64,000 bases of DNA, taken from Thinopyrum elongatum. Taxonomy: Eukaryota; Streptophyta; Magnoliopsida; Poales; Poaceae. Positions 1 to 11,329 of the stretch are shown piece by piece. The DNA lies in the NCBI GenBank assembly GCA_011799875.1, contig CM022302.1:201606086-201670085 (forward strand), given 5' to 3'. How positions within the stretch are numbered: position 1 is the first letter of the stretch; each line of letters starts with the position of its first letter. The notes under the pieces are model-generated. The model did not search any database, was not told the DNA's origin, and saw nothing but the letters and a program-made list of their open reading frames with translations. The position numbers were made by a program, and so were the translations under genes.

Positions 1-54
1 AGCTCGAGCGAGGGAGTAAGATCGAGCGGGGTAAATGAGATCTGAGGAGGGCGA

Positions 55-69
55 GGGGTATTTATAGCC
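55..69 (-). promoter_or_regulatory. TATA box downstream of SIRE pol
   Basis: The minus strand reads GGCTATAAATACCCC, a strong plant TATA consensus, followed by a pyrimidine-rich stretch running off the window. It lies about 715 bp beyond the pol stop. The context differs from the TATA of the element's LTR (7622-7635), so this is probably an internal promoter for a gene beyond the window rather than the 3' LTR. No transcript evidence. Confidence 0.4.
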
Positions 70-784
70 GAGGTGAAAAACCACCTGTCCGAGGAAAATG
101 GACGAACATGCCCCTGACCCTTCTCATCCTAGCGACATGTGTCACCCACGTACTGTGAAGTGGAGATCGTGTTTGATCGCGGGTGAATAGATAAATCTTA
201 TCGAGGGATATGGAACGGTTTGAGCAGCAAAAGCCGAAAATTCAGATAAGAATATTTTAATGTTTTGTTCGCAAATTCTTCAGCTGTCAAGGACACAGTG
301 AAGACTTTGAACGGGTTTCAAATAGAACGCACATGAAGAATTTGTGAACGGACTGGATTGAGTTTAGCATAGAGGGGGAACGGGTCCGATCACATTCACT
401 TAGAAGAAAAACAACTTGTAGAATTAGCAATAAGTGAATGCTGTAGAGGACAGAAAACTCAAATATATATATAGTCAATAAAGAACACAGTCGGAAAGAG
501 TGAAGATTTTGCAAAGTTGAAGAATTTGGAAATTTGAAGAATTTGCACAATAATGAAAAACTCAAATTTTGAAGATTTTCAACTTTTTGTGGTGGCGTGT
601 CCCACCGTGTAAGAATGATGATTTCAGACACCGCATACAATTGTCGTAGGGCTCTGAGAATCAAATTCTTCATTAATTTCTTCACACTTAGAGTGTTAGT
701 CTTTATTGATTGAAGAAAAACGTTTCTTCGTGTGTTGCACATCTAAGTCATCAATTTGCATAAGTGTTAGGATGTGTGTCCTTT
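70..784 (-). other. Post-pol non-coding region of the SIRE element
   Basis: No recognisable coding domain. A 151-codon open frame (287-742, minus) shows no signal peptide, membrane pattern or known motif, so I do not call it a gene. The stretch is dense in GAAGAATTT and TTCTTCA words, the same bias as in the gag region and LTR of the element. This is where SIRE elements may carry an env-like or extra ORF; nothing env-like is visible here. Confidence 0.5.
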
Positions 785-3700
785 TCAAAGGACATTCGAA
801 GATTCTAAGATATTTAGCTCACACCGCAATTTGCTAAATATCTTCTCATCCAGGGGCTTTGTGAAGATATCCGCTAGTTGTTCTTCAGACTTCACGGGAT
901 CAATAGAGATGTCACCCTTCAACACATGATCTCGAAGAAAATGATGACGAATCTCGATGTGCTTTGTCTTCGAGTGCTGAACTGGGTTGTGAGCAATTTT
1001 GATGGCACTCTCGTTGTCGCAGTAGAGTGGCACATTCTTCACATTGATGCCGTAGTCCTTGAGGGTTTGCTTCATCCACAGCAATTGAGCACAGCAAGAA
1101 CCAGCAGCAATATACTCAGCTTCAGCAGTAGAGAGTGATACGCAGTTCTGCTTCTTCGAGGACCAACATACTAAGGATCGTCCGAGGAAATGGCATGTGC
1201 CTGATATTGACTTGCGGTCCACACGATCACCAGCATAGTCAGAGTCAGAATATCCAATGAGATCAAAAGCCGAGCCCTTGGGATACCATAATCCAAGTGT
1301 TGGAGTGTGAACTAGATATCGAAGAATATGTTTCACAACCTTATGGTGTGATTCCTTCGGTGTAGCTTGAAAACGGGCACACATGCAAACACTAAGCATA
1401 ATATCCGGCCTAGATGTACATAGGTACAATAAAGAGCCAATCATGGAGCGGTATACCTTTTGATCGAAGTCTATTCCATTTTCATCAGTGCATAGATGGC
1501 CATTTGTGGGCATAGGGATTTTGACGCTTCTGCATTCTTGCATACCAAATTTCCTCAGAACGTCCTTGAGGTATTTCTCTTGAGAAATGAAGATGCCATT
1601 GCGTTGTTGACAAATTTGAAGACCTAAGAAGAATTTCAATTCTCCCATCATGGACATTTGATATTCCTCACTCATCATGTAGGCAAATTCGTCACTGTAA
1701 TGTTGGTTAGTACAGCCAAAGATAATATCATCAACATATATTTGGCACATGAACAATTCATCATCATAGGTTTTGGTGAAAAGAGTTGGGTCGAGTGAAC
1801 CGGGTTTGAAGCCTTTCTTCATGAGGAATTCCTTCAAAGTATCATACCATGCCCGAGGGGCCTGCTTGAGGCCATAGAGGGCCTTATTGAGTCTGAAGAC
1901 TTTGTCAGGATGCTTAGGATCTTCAAAACCTGGGGGTTGAGCAACATATACTTCTTCCTCAAGCTTACCATTGAGGAATGCACTTTTCACATCCATTTGA
2001 TATAAGATGATATTATGATGGTTAGCATAAGCAAGCAATATGCGAATAGCCTCAAGTCTAGCAACAGGTGCAAAAGTTTCATCGAAATCAATTCCTTCAA
2101 CCTGTGTGTAGCCTTGAGCTACAAGACGAGCCTTGTTCCTCACCACTAGGCCATTTTCATCTTGCTTGTTGCGGTAGATCCATTTGGTACCGATGATATT
2201 GTGCTTGCATGGGTCCGGTCGCTTGACAAGCTCCCATACATTGTTCAGCTTGAATTGACGTAATTCCTCTTGCATTGCTTGAATCCATTCAGGCTCTAGA
2301 AATGCCTCATCAACTTTGGTGGGCTCTGTGATGGAGACGAAAGCAAAATGCCCACAAAAGTTAGATAAATGTGAAGCTTTTGAGCGAGTCAGAGGACCTG
2401 GTGCGTTGATGTCGTTGATGATTCTCTCAATCTGTACTTCATTTGCAATGCGGGGATGAGCAGGTTGACGACTTTGATTTGGCTCAGCATTTTCTTCAGA
2501 GCCATTTTCTTCAGATGCGCCAGCATGCTGTTCTTCATGTTCTGGAATGATTTCTTCAGCAGATTCTTCAGTAGGAATGACATCCTCAGTAGCTTTGAAC
2601 TTGATGGTTTCCTCAGGCGTCTTTTCATCTAGCACAGGAGGTAGGTGCTCTCTTTGCGAGACGTTAGTTTCATCGAACCGCACATCTACAGTTTCAACAA
2701 CCTTGTTGTGATAGGTGTTGAAGACCCTGTAGGTGTGCGAGTCCTTTCCGTAACCAAGCATAAAACCTTCATGTGCTTTCGGTGCAAATTTAGAATTGTG
2801 ATGAGGATCTCTAATCCAGCATTTAGCACCGAAGACTTTGAAATAACTCACATTGGGTTTCTTGTCAGTGAGGAGTTCATATGAGGTCTTCTTGAAGAAT
2901 TTGTGAAGATATACCCTGTTGATGATGTGGCATGCAGTATCAATTGCCTCAGGCCAGAAGTGACGAGGTGTCTTGTATTCATCAAGCATGGTGCGAGCCA
3001 TCTCAACAAGAGTCCTGTTCTTGCGCTCCACAATGCCATTCTGCTGAGGAGTGTATGGGGCAGATAGCTCATGAGTAATACCAAGTTCATCGAGATAGTC
3101 ATCAAGACCAGTATTCTTGAACTTGGTCCCATTGTCACTACGTATATGCTTGATCTTCACACCGAAATTCGTCGAAGCCCTTGAGGAAAATCGTCTGAAG
3201 ACTTCCTGCACTTCAGTTTTGTAAGTAATGACATGCACCCATGTGTAACGAGAATAGTCATCAACAATGACAAAGCCATATAGAGATGCTACATTTGTTA
3301 GTGTGGCATAATGAGTAGGGCCAAAGAGATCCATATGAAGCAATTCAAAAGGACGAGAAGTAGTCATAATAGTCTTTGAGGGGTGCTTGGCTCTGGTCAT
3401 TTTTCCAGCCTCACAAGCCCCACAAAGATGATCTTTGAGGAATTTGACACCCTCGATGCCAATGACGTGCTTTTTCTTCACGAGCGTGTGTAAGTTCCTC
3501 ATGCCAGCATGACCCAGTCGTCGATGCCATAGCCAGCCTTCTGAAGCTTTAGCAAGTAGACAAGTGGCAGGCTGTGGTCCTGCAGAGAAATCAACAATAT
3601 ACAAGTCTCCTCTCCTAAAGCCTTCGAAGACTTTGGAATTGTCAGATTCCATGAGCACTAAGCAACAATATTTGCCAAAGACAACAACCATATCAAGATC

Positions 3701-3802
3701 ACAAAGCATTGAGACAGACATGAGGTTGAATCCGAGGGACTCGACAAGCATGACTTTATCCATGTGTCGATCCTTTGAGATTGCAACCCTACCTAGACCC
3801 AA
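785..3802 (-). CDS. pol: Copia pol: integrase, reverse transcriptase, RNase H
   Basis: An uninterrupted 1005-residue frame. In order: the end of protease, GAG-pre-integrase with an HHCC zinc site ([10 protein letters not shown] then CGAC), integrase core ([34 protein letters not shown] giving D-D-E), Copia reverse transcriptase ([21 protein letters not shown], catalytic YVDD) and RNase H ([26 protein letters not shown]), ending near [10 protein letters not shown]. The product copies the element RNA and inserts the cDNA. It shares a frame with gag but is separated from protease by a frameshift at 3811-3816. The first ATG is not a biological start, since pol would be made as a Gag-Pol fusion. 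The lack of stops suggests this is the youngest or best preserved pol in the window. Confidence 0.95.
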   Translation of the reverse strand: MGLGRVAISKDRHMDKVMLVESLGFNLMSVSMLCDLDMVVVFGKYCCLVLMESDNSKVFEGFRRGDLYIVDFSAGPQPATCLLAKASEGWLWHRRLGHAGMRNLHTLVKKKHVIGIEGVKFLKDHLCGACEAGKMTRAKHPSKTIMTTSRPFELLHMDLFGPTHYATLTNVASLYGFVIVDDYSRYTWVHVITYKTEVQEVFRRFSSRASTNFGVKIKHIRSDNGTKFKNTGLDDYLDELGITHELSAPYTPQQNGIVERKNRTLVEMARTMLDEYKTPRHFWPEAIDTACHIINRVYLHKFFKKTSYELLTDKKPNVSYFKVFGAKCWIRDPHHNSKFAPKAHEGFMLGYGKDSHTYRVFNTYHNKVVETVDVRFDETNVSQREHLPPVLDEKTPEETIKFKATEDVIPTEESAEEIIPEHEEQHAGASEENGSEENAEPNQSRQPAHPRIANEVQIERIINDINAPGPLTRSKASHLSNFCGHFAFVSITEPTKVDEAFLEPEWIQAMQEELRQFKLNNVWELVKRPDPCKHNIIGTKWIYRNKQDENGLVVRNKARLVAQGYTQVEGIDFDETFAPVARLEAIRILLAYANHHNIILYQMDVKSAFLNGKLEEEVYVAQPPGFEDPKHPDKVFRLNKALYGLKQAPRAWYDTLKEFLMKKGFKPGSLDPTLFTKTYDDELFMCQIYVDDIIFGCTNQHYSDEFAYMMSEEYQMSMMGELKFFLGLQICQQRNGIFISQEKYLKDVLRKFGMQECRSVKIPMPTNGHLCTDENGIDFDQKVYRSMIGSLLYLCTSRPDIMLSVCMCARFQATPKESHHKVVKHILRYLVHTPTLGLWYPKGSAFDLIGYSDSDYAGDRVDRKSISGTCHFLGRSLVCWSSKKQNCVSLSTAEAEYIAAGSCCAQLLWMKQTLKDYGINVKNVPLYCDNESAIKIAHNPVQHSKTKHIEIRHHFLRDHVLKGDISIDPVKSEEQLADIFTKPLDEKIFSKLRCELNILESSNVL

Positions 3803-3948
3803 TACCTTGCTTTTTTCCTTTGTCAGCGTAGGTGATATGCTTCAAGTGTGATGGAGATAAAGGAGTGTTCATCAGTAAACTCTTGTCACCGGTCATGTGA
3901 TTTGTACATCCACTATCGAGGACCCACTCAGTAGCTTTGGGTAAATCA
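3803..3948 (-). pseudogene. SIRE aspartic protease fragment, frameshifted
   Basis: The minus-strand frame reads WVLDSGCTNHMTGDKSLL, the catalytic DSG motif typical of Copia protease. The frame then shifts by one nucleotide in a run of six A residues (plus-strand T run 3811-3816) just before pol continues with LGLGRVAIS. One extra A explains the break. Without it, protease and pol would be continuous. Confidence 0.8.
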
Positions 3949-4189
3949 TCCTGCAGATGAATTAGTGCATCTTACGAACTCATATACTTCAGAGTGAAGA
4001 ATATGACATCAAATTCATCAGACATATTTCATCAATTAAAGCAGCATATGTATATATAGCAATATGAGGACGTGAGAAATGAATAAATCATTTCTTCATG
4101 ATTAGCTTGCGTCCTTTCAAGCATTTCAGGTCTCCAGCAAATTCTTCAGACAATTTACTTCGTCTGGAGACCTGACCCTGCATAAGAGA
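3949..4189 (-). other. Stop-rich gap between gag and protease
   Basis: About 240 bp with stops in the gag-pol frame and no coding similarity I recognise. Its downstream edge reads TTCATCTGCAG on the minus strand, resembling a splice acceptor just before the protease codons, so an intron or a deleted linker are both possible. No clear donor partner is identified. Confidence 0.35.
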
Positions 4190-6721
4190 TTAGTTCTTTT
4201 TCTTCACCACCCACATCTGGAGGGGTGGCAAAGAGTTCATCATTCTGCGAGCTCCATAAGAGAAAGGTTGCATTGAAGCCAGAGTGCTTCGTTTCACAGG
4301 AGAGGGATTAGCATAGACATATGAGTAAGCAGAGAAATTCTTCGAGGACTTATGAATATAATGATTTGAAGAATAATGCACATAATCAGAACTCTTAGAT
4401 TTTCCCTGCGAAACAGAAGCGTTAGCATGATGATGATCATGTGAAGACTTGGATCCATGTGAGGAATTTGATCCATAAGAGGACTTGGATCCATATGAAG
4501 ACTTTGGTCCATATGAAGAATTTGATCTGGGGTTCTTATTCTTCGCAGGTGGTGTCATGAGGACATTCACCTGAAGACTTTCAAGGCACCTTTTGGGAAC
4601 CCAGATTTTCTTCATAGGGGGACCATTCCTGCAGTTAGATCCAACATATCTAGCAAATACTTCACCATTCTGATTTTTGAACAGTTTATAGTTGGAGTCA
4701 ATTGACTCATCAGATGAATATGAGGATTCACAAGTAAAGCCAGATAAAGTGGATGGATCTACGGGAGATCCCTTCGCAGCAACCCATGAGGTTTTGGGAT
4801 ACTGCTCAGGTTTCCAGTAGGTTCCATCAGCATTGAGTTTCCTCTCAAAGGCAATGCCCTCTTTCCTAGGGCTCCTGTTCAAGATCTGCTTTTTGAGCAC
4901 ATCACAGAGAGTCTGATGCCCTTTGAGGCTTTTGTACAAGCCTGTCACATACAATTCCTTCAACCCTGCATTTTCGTCAGTGATACTAGTGGTATCCTCA
5001 GATGAGGAATTTGTGACCACAGAGATAGTTGAAGAATTTGCAGCAATAGTAGCATTTGAACATTCAGGTGAAGAATTAGCAGTTTCACGTTCAATGCATT
5101 TCAAGCATGGTGGAATAAATTCTTCCTGAGCGGTACTGATCTGTTGAGCAAGCAAAGAATCATTTTCCTTCTGAAGATCTTCATGACTCACCCTTAGCTT
5201 CTCAAGATCTTGCTTTCTTTGAAGAAATTCGTAAGAAAGCTTCTCATGATCGGCTAAGAGAGTTTCATGACGACCTTGAAGGGAGTCAAACTTAGACTGT
5301 AGTTGCTGAAGATTATCAGTCAGTGTTTGAGTTCGATCCATTTCCTCACCTAACAGATCATCGCTTTTGTCTAGCATATTTTGAACCTTTTCCAAAGCCT
5401 TTTGTTGTTTAACAGCAATATTAGCAAGTTTGGAATAGCTGGGTTTGAGGTTATCATCAGATTCATCCTCACTTAATTCAGAGGAGGGATATTTGAGTAC
5501 CTTGGCACCTTTTGCCATGAAGCAATAGGTGGGAGCATAGTCATCGTTGCCGTCATCAGCAGTGTTGGGGAAGCCATTTTCCTCAGTGTTGAAGATGGAC
5601 TTGCTAACATAAGCAGTAGCGAGGGCTAGGCTCGCCACACCAGAGTCTGACTCCTCAGATGCCTCCTCTTCCTCATGTTCCTCAGATTCAGCTTCAGAGT
5701 CCATTTCCTTGCCAATGAATGCCCGAGCTTTCTTGGAGCTGCTCTTCTTGTGAGATGAAGGCTTTGAAGATTTTGACGATGAGGACTTTGAAGATTTCTT
5801 CTTCTTTGATTCCTTCTCCCACTGAGGACAATCAGTAATGTAGTGACCAGGTTTCTTGCATTTATGGCAAGTTCTCTTCTTGTAGTCACGGGATGAGGAA
5901 TCTGATTTCATGTCATCACCTCTTGAGGATTTTCCAAATCGGCCACGTCTAGAGAACTTCTGGAATTTCCTCACGAGCATTGCTAGCTCCTAACTCAGTT
6001 CTTCAGGATCACCAAGGCTGCTACTAGAATCTTCATCTTCAGATTCAGAGACTGCCTTGGCTTTCAGTGCACGGGATCTGCCATAGCTCGGTCCGTAGAG
6101 ATCTCTCTTCTCAGCAAGTTGGAACTCATGAGTATTTAGCCTCTCGAGGATATCAGCAGGATCAAGTGACTTGTAGTCTCCACGTTCTTGAATCATCAGT
6201 GCCAGTGTATCGAATGAAGAATCGAGTGACCTCAGCAATTTCTTCACCACTTCATGGTCGGTGATGTCAGTGGCACCCAGTGCTTGAAGCTCGTTTGAAA
6301 TGTCAGTGAGGCGATCAAAGGTTTGCTGAACATTTTCGTTGTCGAGTCTTTTGAAGCGGTTGAAGAGATTGCGAAGAACGTCAACTCGAGAGTCACGTTG
6401 AGTTGAGACTCCATCGTTGACCTTGGACAGCCTATCCCAGATAAGCTTAGCTGTCTCCAAAGCACTCACTCTGCCATACTGCCCTTTGCTCAGATGGCCA
6501 CATATGATATTCTTCGCTTGAGAGTCGAGTTGCTTGAATCTCTTCACATCAGCAGCGTTTACGGAAGGAGTGACAGAGGGAACACCATTTTCCACAACGT
6601 ACCAGAGATCATTGTCAATTGCCTCAAGATGCATGCGCATCTTGTTCTTCCAGTAGGGGTAGTCCATCCCATCGAAGGTAGGACACCCAGCCGAGACCTT
6701 GATCATGCCTGCAGTCGACAT
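4190..6721 (-). pseudogene. gag: SIRE gag with zinc knuckle, one in-frame stop
   Basis: One minus-strand frame from ATG 6721 to a stop at 4190, broken by a single TAG at 5987-5989. Residues 1-240 are a Copia gag (UBN2-like) domain starting MSTAGMIKVSAG with the usual YPYWKNKM block. After the TAG comes a basic segment, then a zinc knuckle CHKCKKPGHYITDC (CX2CX4HX4C), a Lys/Ser-rich stretch, an acidic region, a coiled-coil-like segment around LEKLRVSHEDLQKENDS, and a Ser/Tyr-rich tail with a GSKSSYGS-type repeat. The protein would form the cytoplasmic particle and bind element RNA. An alternative view is two separate genes, but the shared frame argues for one decayed gag. Confidence 0.85.
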
Positions 6722-6774
6722 AACTAAAACTCCAGGTGGTTAAACCAAAATCACACAGAACAAGGGAGTACCTC

Positions 6775-6786
6775 GCTCTGATACCA
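6775..6786 (-). other. PBS, initiator Met tRNA
   Basis: The minus strand reads TGGTATCAGAGC two bases inside the 5' LTR. It is complementary to the 3' end of plant initiator tRNA-Met, the usual primer of Copia elements, and it fixes the element's orientation and LTR boundary. Confidence 0.95.
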
Positions 6787-6788
6787 AT

Positions 6789-8293
6789 TGAAAGTGCGTT
6801 ATGTCGACTAGAGGGGGGGTGAATAGGCGATTTTTACAAATTCGTCACTGAGGAATTTCAAGGTGAGGAAATTCCTAAGCGACGAACTACTTAGCAGCGG
6901 AATAAGTACTTAGATGCAAACATAACAGAGCAGTAGCACAGTCATCATGATGAAATGAAAACAGGCGCAGAGTACAAGTAGCGTAAACACAGGATAAGTA
7001 GGCTGAAGACAAACTGACTGAAGAAATTGAACTGAGGAAATTGAGAAAGTCTTCAGTTAAAGTCTTCAAACAGTAATGATCAAATACATAGCAAGTATGC
7101 GAGGAAATGAAAGGATTGAGGAAATAGAACCAGTAGCTCGGAGAAGACAATGATTTGGTAGACCAGTTCCAACTGCTGTGACAGTTGTACGTCTGGTTAG
7201 AGCGGCTAGGTATTTAAACCTGAGGACACACAGTCCTGGACACACAGTCCTCACCGTATTCTCCTTGAGCTAAGGTCACACAAACCTCGCCCAATCACTC
7301 GTGGTAAGTCTTCAGGTGACTTCCAAACCTTCACATACTCGGTCACTCGGCGATCCACAATTTCCTCTTGGATGCTCTAGACCATGACGCCTAACCGTCT
7401 GGAGGATGCACAATCCTCAAAGGTAACAAGCGTCGGTTCCACACAGGAACAATCTCTTCAGTGATGCTCAATCACTTTGGGTTTGTAGGTGTTTGGTTTT
7501 TTTTTTGGGTTTTTCCTCACTTGATGATATTCGCTCAAAATCCTCGGAGGATGGGATGCTCTAAATGACAAGTGTCAATCTATCTCTCGGAGCAGCCAAC
7601 CAGCTAGTGGTTGTAGGGGGCGGCTATTTATAGCCTAGGGAGCAGCCCGACATGATAAGACATAAATGCCCTTCAATGATATGACCGTTAGGTGGGTAGG
7701 ATATTTGGACAGCTGGCACGCAGCACAGCAACGGTCGGATATTTGAATATCAAATTCCTCAGGGCTATCATGTACCTCACTTGTAGGCAATCCGCACTGG
7801 CGAATTCCTAACTCCTCAGTCAGAACAAATTCCTCAGAGAACAGAAGAACTTCGTCTCTGTCACTGAAGAACTTGACTAAACTGTATGAGATTTCCAATG
7901 GCTTCACTCGAAAGGATTGGGTAGGTGTAGGATTTTGAGTTGAGCATCACTTGGAAACTTTTCCTTAGTTTTACCTCGACCCCCTTTAACAGTACGGTGT
8001 TTCCTATGACTCAAGAAGAAGAAAATGAAACTACGAAAACAAAAGTCTTCACGCTTCATAATCCTCGCATGAATATCGAGTCTTCAGGGTCACACCAATT
8101 TCTTCACTTTCAAAGTCTTCAAGAAAACCAAAGTCTTCAGTTGAAGACATTCATTTTTAGGGGTCGACATTCATCGTAAATAACAAACTCCTCATAGACT
8201 TATAGACCTGTGTACACTCACAAACGCATTAGTCCCTTAACCTATAAGTCTTCAATACACCAAAATCACTAAGGGGCACTAGATGCACTTACA
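6789..8293 (-). repeat. 5' LTR of the SIRE element
   Basis: 1505 bp; on the minus strand it begins TGTAAGTGCATCTAGTGCCC and ends GCACTTTCA, so it has TG...CA ends. A TATA box (GGCTATAAATAGCC, 7622-7635, itself a near-palindrome) marks the U3/R boundary. TGAAGA and TGAGGAA words are frequent throughout. A T-rich run lies at 7498-7516. Confidence 0.9.
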
Positions 8294-9372
8294 GTCTTGC
8301 TAGACAAGAAGCCCATTGTTAGTGACATGAAGTGGGTTGACTGGACATATATTGATGAAAATGGGGACTACTTCCCAGGTGTGCATGAGAGCTTCAGAAT
8401 GAATGAAGTTGATGAGTTTGTTGGTCAGAAGTTGACCAAGTGGAATGATGAGATGATCATGCAATTCTACTCCACTGCTCACTTCTACCCAGATGGAAGG
8501 ATTGTCTGGATGACAGAGGGAACCAAATATCAATCAACAATCTCTGGATGGGCCAAGTTGATCAATGCTCCTAAGGAAGATGAGAATGACACTGATGTAT
8601 ATGCCAAGCCTAGGAAAGATCACAACTCCATGGCCAATATGTACAAGACAATTCCTGATGATGCCTTGGAGACTCACAAGCTTGGGTCAATATACTATCT
8701 GCTGTCAGGTCTGACCACCATCAACACCATCCTGAGGCACACTCTGTTGCCCAAGTCAGGAGATCATAGAATGATCCATGGTCACTCATCAACCTGCTCC
8801 ATATGTTTGATGTGCCCCAGAAGTTTAAAGTGATGAGTTTGATAGTTGAAACAGTGAAGAGAACTGCAGCTGATCAGAAGATCATGTGGATATGCCCCTC
8901 ATATACAGATGTTGATCAACTCCAAGATGGGAATAGGGACATATCTTCTTGACAAAGAGCATCTTCCCCTGAGGCCAGAATTTGAGGACAATGAGATTGT
9001 GATGGATGCATCTCATCCAACTAGTGTAGAAGCCCAGGAGAAGAGAGAGAGAGAGAGCAAAGGCTACAAAAGCAGCAAAGGCAGCCAGTGAACCAGATGC
9101 CTCACAAGTGATGCTCAAGACCAAGCAAGATCAACTCAGTTATCTTCTTGAGGCTACTGTGAGAATTGAGAAGGGCTTGGCTACCCTGACTCAAAATCAA
9201 GAGAGTCTTGAGAGGATCATTGAGACTAAATTCCATGATCTAGATGTCAAGGTCACAGAGATCCAGACCACTGTGGAGAAGCTCCAAGAAGAAATTGAGG
9301 ACAGACCTACCACTGATACATTTCATAGTGCCAAGGGCACAAAGGTCTTCAGCAGTGCCAGTTGTCAGTGAT
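8294..9372 (+). pseudogene. Unknown internal protein of element X, N-terminal part
   Basis: Frames at 8297-8833 and 8909-9371 read through a protein I do not recognise. The first part (about 180 residues) contains WVDWTYIDENGDYFPGVHES and later LGSIYYLLSGLTTINTILRH. After a frame change comes a segment with heptad spacing (LEATVRIEKGLATLTQNQES onward) that looks like a coiled coil. The 5' end is cut by the SIRE insertion and the 3' end by the Angela insertion. There are no catalytic or zinc motifs. It could be a gag-like protein of a non-autonomous family; I cannot assign a function. Confidence 0.5.
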
Positions 9373-9377
9373 ACCAG

Positions 9378-11123
9378 TGTTGGGAAACGTAGCATACAAT
9401 TTCAAAAAATTTCTACGCTCACGCAAGATCTATCTAGGAGATGCATAGCAATGAGAAGGGGAGAGTGTGTTTACGTACCCTCGTAGACCGAAAGCGGAAG
9501 TGTTTGACAACGCGGTTGATGTAGTCAAACTTCTTCTCGTTCCGACCGATCAAGCACCGAACGTACGGCACCTCCGAGTTCTGCACACGTTCAGCTCGAT
9601 GATGTCCCTCGAACTCTTGATCTAGCAAAGTGTCTAGGGAGTAGATGAGTTCCGTCAGCACGACGGCGTGGTGATGGTGATGGTGAAGTGATCCACGCAG
9701 GGCTTCGCCTAAGCACCGCGAGAATATGACCGAGGGTGTAATCTATGGAGGGGGGCGCCGCACACGGCTAACAGATGTTGTTGTGTCCTTTTGGGGTGCC
9801 CCCTCTCCTATATTTATATATATGTAGGGGCTTGGAGTAGAAGGAATAGTACCATATGAACAGTAACCATGAATAGTACACACGTGGACTTGGACTCCAA
9901 GTCCAATCCTATTCCTACTAGGACACCTTCCCTTTTTGCCTTCCCTAGCCACATGGGCTTTTGAGGACTTAGTGCGCCTAGACCAATAAGGCCAGGGCAC
10001 TTCCCCTTAGCCCATGCCAGCCCTTGGGACATGGTGGATCCACTTGTGGACTTCCGGACCCCTCCGAAATCCTCTCGAACCTTCTGGAAGCTTCACGGTA
10101 CAATACCGAAAAAACTGCACTTTTTTTCCGGAACCCAAAATATGACTTCCCATATATAAATCTTTACCTATCGACCATTCCGAGACTCCTCATCATGTCC
10201 ATGATCTCATCCGGGACTCCGAACAACATTCGGTCACCAAATCACATAACTCATATAATAAAATATCGTCATCGAACGTTAAGCGTGCGGACCCTACGGG
10301 TTCGAGAACTATGTTGACATGACCGAGACACCTCTCCGGTCAATAACCAATTGCGGAACCTGGATGCTCATATTGGCTCCCACATATTCTACGAAGATCT
10401 TTATCGGTCGAACCGTTATGACAACATACGTTATTCCCTTTGTCATCGGTATGTTACTTGCCCGAGATTCGATCGTCGGTATCTTCATACCTAGTTCAAT
10501 ATCGTTACCGGCAAGTCTTTTTACTCGTTCCGTAATACATCATCCAGCAACTAAATCATTAGTCACATTGCTTGCAAGGCTTATTATGATGTGTATTACC
10601 GAGAGGGCCCAGAGATACCTCTCCGATACTCGGAGTGACAAATCCTAATATCGATCTATGCCAACCCAACAGACACCTTCAGAGATACCTGTAGAGCATC
10701 TTTATAATCACCCAGTTACATTGTGACGTTTGATAGCACACAAGGCATTCCTCCGGTATCCGGGAGTTGCATAATCTCATAGTCGAAGGAATATGTATTT
10801 GACATGAAGAAAGAAGTAGCAATAAAACTGAACGATCATTATGCTAAGCTAACAGATGGGTCTTGTCCATCAGATCATTCTCCTAATGATGTGATCCCGT
10901 TATCAAATGACAACTCATGTCCATGGTTAGGAAACTTAACCATCTTTGATTAACAAGCTAGTCTAGTAGAGGCTTACTAGGGACATGGTGTTTTGTCTAT
11001 GTATCCACACATGTATCAAGTTTCCGGTTAATACAATTCTAGCATGAATAATAAACATTTATCATGATATAAGGAAATATAAAATAACAACTTTATTATT
11101 GCCTCTAGGGGATATTTCCTCCA
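9378..11123 (-). repeat. 3' LTR of the Angela-like element
   Basis: 1746 bp bounded by TGTTGGGAAACG (plus strand) and TTTCCTCCA. The adjacent interior reads AAGTGGGAGAC on the minus strand, the PPT. A TATA-like stretch lies at about 9809-9824. On the minus strand the LTR starts with TGGAGG where the other LTR has TGAAGG. Confidence 0.95.
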
Positions 11124-11139
11124 GTCTCCCACTTGCACT

Positions 11140-11325
11140 AGAGCCAATAATCTAGTTCACATCGCCATGTGATCAACACCCAAAGGGTTCACTAGAGTCA
11201 ATAATCTAGTTCACATCGCCATGTGATTAACACCAATAGTTCACATTGCCATGTGACCAACATCCAAAGGGTTTACTAGAGTTAATAATCTAGTTCACAT
11301 CACCATGTGATTAACACCCAAAGAG
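11140..11325 (-). repeat. Tandem repeat before the Angela 3' LTR
   Basis: About four copies, one partial, of a unit near 55 bp containing AATAATCTAGTTCACATC, GCCATGTGATTAACACC and AAAGGGTTCACTAGAG. It lies between pol and the PPT, where Angela elements usually have similar sequence. The copy number seems raised here. Confidence 0.8.
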
Positions 11326-11329
11326 TACT

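Larger units (their letters stand above)
1..8293 (-). mobile_element. SIRE-type Copia LTR retrotransposon (3' end outside window)
   Basis: Seen on the minus strand in element order: a 5' LTR (6789-8293), an initiator-Met tRNA PBS, gag with a zinc knuckle, a protease fragment, and an intact integrase, reverse transcriptase and RNase H frame, then non-coding DNA up to the window edge. Integrase before reverse transcriptase is the Copia order. The large gag with a long charged and coiled C-terminal part and the long tail after pol fit the SIRE/Maximus lineage; that assignment is an inference. The 5 bases after the LTR are GTCTT (8294-8298); the matching duplication would lie left of the window. 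The insertion interrupts element X. Confidence 0.9.

Noticed and set aside
287..742. 151-codon minus-strand frame after SIRE pol as an env-like gene
   Set aside because: No signal peptide, transmembrane pattern or known motif; the composition reflects the element's GAAGA word bias.
11140..11325. CRISPR-like array
   Set aside because: The units are contiguous without unique spacers and sit at the usual place of an Angela repeat.
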